A stretch of DNA of 64,000 nucleotides from Methanocatella intestini. Lineage in GTDB: Archaea > Methanobacteriota > Methanobacteria > Methanobacteriales > Methanobacteriaceae. Every line of letters begins with the position of its first letter. The first letter of the stretch is position 1. The notes beneath the pieces were generated by a model. It had not been told where the DNA came from, did not search any database, and saw nothing but the letters and a program-made list of their open reading frames with translations. Positions 62,489-64,000 of the stretch are shown one piece after another. Location of the stretch: NCBI RefSeq assembly GCF_002252585.1, contig NZ_NQLD01000003.1; one strand, given 5' to 3'. The position numbers were made by a program, and so were the translations under genes.

Positions 62489-63484
62489 ATGTTAAATGAT
62501 AAAACTATTTTAATTACTGGAGGAACTGGTTCTTTCGGTAAAAAGTTTACAAAAAGAGTATTAGAACAGTATAATCCTAAAAAAATTATTATATACTCAA
62601 GAGATGAATACAAGCAATATTTGATGCAAAGACAATTTGCCCAACATAAAAAAGTAATGCGTTACTTTATTGGGGATGTTAGAGATAAAGAAAGATTTGC
62701 ACGTGCCTGTGATGGTGTAGATATTATTGTTCATGCAGCTGCATTAAAACAAGTTCCTGCAGCTGAATACAATCCTTTAGAAGCTATTAAAACCAATATT
62801 GATGGAGCCAGAAACATTGTGGATGTAGCTATTGACAAACATGTTGAAAAGGTAGTGGCATTATCTACTGATAAGGCAGTTAATCCGGTTAACTTATATG
62901 GTGCTACTAAAATGGTTTCAGATAAACTATTTATAGCAGCTAATGCTTATGTTGGAGCTAAAAACACTCAATTTTCAGTAGTTCGTTATGGAAATGTTTC
63001 AGGCAGTCGCGGATCTGTAATTCCATTTTTCAAAACTTTAATTGATGAAGGTCAAACTAAAATACCAATTACTGATATGAGAATGACCAGATTTTGGATT
63101 ACTCTTGATGAAGCAGTTGATTTAGTAATTAAAGCTATTGGTGATGCTAAAGGTGGAGAATTATTTATCCATAAATGCCCTTCATTTAAAGTAACTGATT
63201 TGGCAAAAGCCATGCTTCCTGATTGTGAATTTGAAGATGTCGGTATTAGACCTGGTGAAAAACTCCATGAAGTAATGATAACTAAGGAAGATTCAAGATC
63301 TGCTTATGAATATGATGATTATTATATAATTTATCCGGATTTGGAATGGTGGGAAGATGTTAATATAAAAGAAGGTGGAAAAAAAGTAGAAGACAGATTC
63401 TACTATGCATCTGACAATAATCCGGTTTGGTTATCTGTTGAAGAAATTAGAGAAGCTTTAAAAGATATAGATATTGTATACTAG
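62489..63484 (+). CDS. pseB: UDP-N-acetylglucosamine 4,6-dehydratase (inverting), PseB type
   Basis: First step of pseudaminic acid synthesis: UDP-GlcNAc to UDP-2-acetamido-2,6-dideoxy-beta-L-arabino-hexos-4-ulose. The 331-residue SDR enzyme has ITGGTGSFGKKFTKRVLE for NAD(P), YSRDEYKQYLMQ, AAALKQVPAAEYNP and STDKAVNPVNLYGATK with the Tyr-x-x-x-Lys pair; the GSRGSVIPFF block is typical of PseB and related FlaA1 enzymes. TTGGAG is the ribosome binding site. The next gene is the PseC-type aminotransferase, as in bacterial Pse clusters. The legionaminic-type dehydratase LegB is the nearest alternative. Confidence 0.9.
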   Translation: MLNDKTILITGGTGSFGKKFTKRVLEQYNPKKIIIYSRDEYKQYLMQRQFAQHKKVMRYFIGDVRDKERFARACDGVDIIVHAAALKQVPAAEYNPLEAIKTNIDGARNIVDVAIDKHVEKVVALSTDKAVNPVNLYGATKMVSDKLFIAANAYVGAKNTQFSVVRYGNVSGSRGSVIPFFKTLIDEGQTKIPITDMRMTRFWITLDEAVDLVIKAIGDAKGGELFIHKCPSFKVTDLAKAMLPDCEFEDVGIRPGEKLHEVMITKEDSRSAYEYDDYYIIYPDLEWWEDVNIKEGGKKVEDRFYYASDNNPVWLSVEEIREALKDIDIVY

Positions 63485-64000
63485 GTGATTTCTATTTCTA
63501 AATTTTTACCTTATGGAAAACAGTGTATAGACCAGGAAGACATTGATGCAGTCACAAAAGTATTAAGTGAAGATTTCATTACTCAGGGACCAAAAATAAC
63601 TGAGTTTGAAGAGGAAATAGCTAATTATGTCGGAGCTAAATATGGAGTTGCTTTTAATTCAGGAACCTCTGCACTGCACGGTGCTTATTTTGCATTAGGT
63701 CTTGAAAAGGGAGATGAAATGATTACAACTCCTAATACTTTTGTAGCTACTGCTAATGCAGGATTATATTTAGGGGCTAAAGTCAACTTCTGTGATGTGG
63801 AAAAACAAACCGGAAACATTGATGCATCTAAACTGGAAGTCAGTAAAAATACTAAGTTAATAGCTCCTGTACATTATAGCGGTAATCCTGTTAACTTAAA
63901 GGAAATAGCTGATATTGCTGAAGATAATAATGCTAAGATTATTGAAGACGGTGCACATGCACTTGGTGCAAAATATGACGGTAAAAAAATAGGCTCTTTA
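63485..64000 (+). CDS. pseC: UDP-4-keto-sugar aminotransferase (PseC type), 3' end outside window
   Basis: A DegT/DnrJ/EryC1-family PLP enzyme cut at the window end after 172 codons. It has LPYGKQCIDQEDIDAV, ITQGPKITEFEEEIANYVG, AFNSGTSALHGAYFALGL, TTPNTFVATANAGLYLGA and VHYSGNPVNL then IIEDGAHALGA, in family order. Together with pseB it should make the 4-amino intermediate of pseudaminic acid. The frame starts right after the pseB stop; the GTG at 63485 lies within AGGTGAT, which looks like a ribosome binding site, so the true start may be a nearby non-ATG codon such as ATT a few bases on. Confidence 0.88.
   Translation, partial: MISISKFLPYGKQCIDQEDIDAVTKVLSEDFITQGPKITEFEEEIANYVGAKYGVAFNSGTSALHGAYFALGLEKGDEMITTPNTFVATANAGLYLGAKVNFCDVEKQTGNIDASKLEVSKNTKLIAPVHYSGNPVNLKEIADIAEDNNAKIIEDGAHALGAKYDGKKIGSL

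Noticed and set aside
1..64000. tRNA or rRNA genes
   Set aside because: I looked for GC-rich cloverleaf-like segments and GGTTCGAATCC-type T-arms and saw none; a tRNA scan would settle this.

Overview
The window is AT-rich DNA from a methanogenic archaeon of the order Methanobacteriales, most likely a gut Methanobrevibacter close to M. smithii. The pointers are archaeal SRP19, a methanogen-type FmdE-family protein, the hydrogenase maturation protein HypE, an archaeal DHH/RecJ-like nuclease, a very large DUF11 adhesin-like protein and pseudaminic acid genes, all in a low-GC genome with GGTGAT/GGAGG ribosome binding sites. The genus is inferred from gene content, not from a marker gene.

Layout. 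(1) 1-14.1 kb is mostly housekeeping: a membrane-anchored FmdE-domain protein (5' end cut by the window), hypE, an RDD membrane protein, a thermonuclease, a stand-alone Cas4-like nuclease, a radical-SAM-like protein that has lost its iron-sulfur cysteines, a DEAD-box helicase, and a leftward operon hemD-GT2-glf-srp19-DHH. (2) 14.1-16.9 kb holds a DUF4143 ATPase behind an array of 23-bp direct repeats, then a glycosyltransferase. (3) 17-24.5 kb is an accessory island of toxin-antitoxin-like and defence-like genes. Three neighbouring cassettes are each bracketed by direct repeats: wHTH/DUF3467; XRE-ImmA/IrrE-PIN inside a 150-bp duplication of a DUF3781 gene; and an AAA ATPase with a PD-(D/E)XK-like partner. 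(4) 24.5-34.5 kb is a cell-surface glycan locus: GT8, a polysialyltransferase-like enzyme, a methyltransferase, two LicD proteins, a class V aminotransferase, a TagD-like cytidylyltransferase fused to a Gfo/Idh oxidoreductase, and a bacterial-type glycerol-3-phosphate dehydrogenase. Together they suggest a CDP-glycerol-type phosphodiester decoration. (5) 34.5-41.2 kb is a second accessory stretch: a tandem-hairpin RNA candidate, another AAA ATPase with a small partner, a SpoIIM-like membrane protein, a second DUF4143 ATPase again preceded by 23-bp repeats, and a second copy of the XRE-ImmA/IrrE-PIN module. (6) 41.4-44.5 kb holds two tandem SNF-family sodium symporters. (7) 45.2-62.3 kb is a single gene for a 5,692-residue secreted adhesin-like protein with an exact 1,080-bp internal period and a sortase-like C-terminus, followed by pseB and the start of pseC.

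The main candidate for an undescribed system is the three-gene XRE-ImmA/IrrE-PIN module. It occurs twice with the same order, near-zero spacing, the same 8-nt overlap before the PIN gene and a conserved PIN acidic quartet, and one copy sits in a structure that could excise by homologous recombination. Second are the 23-bp iteron-like repeats before both DUF4143 ATPases. No tRNA, rRNA or CRISPR array was seen.
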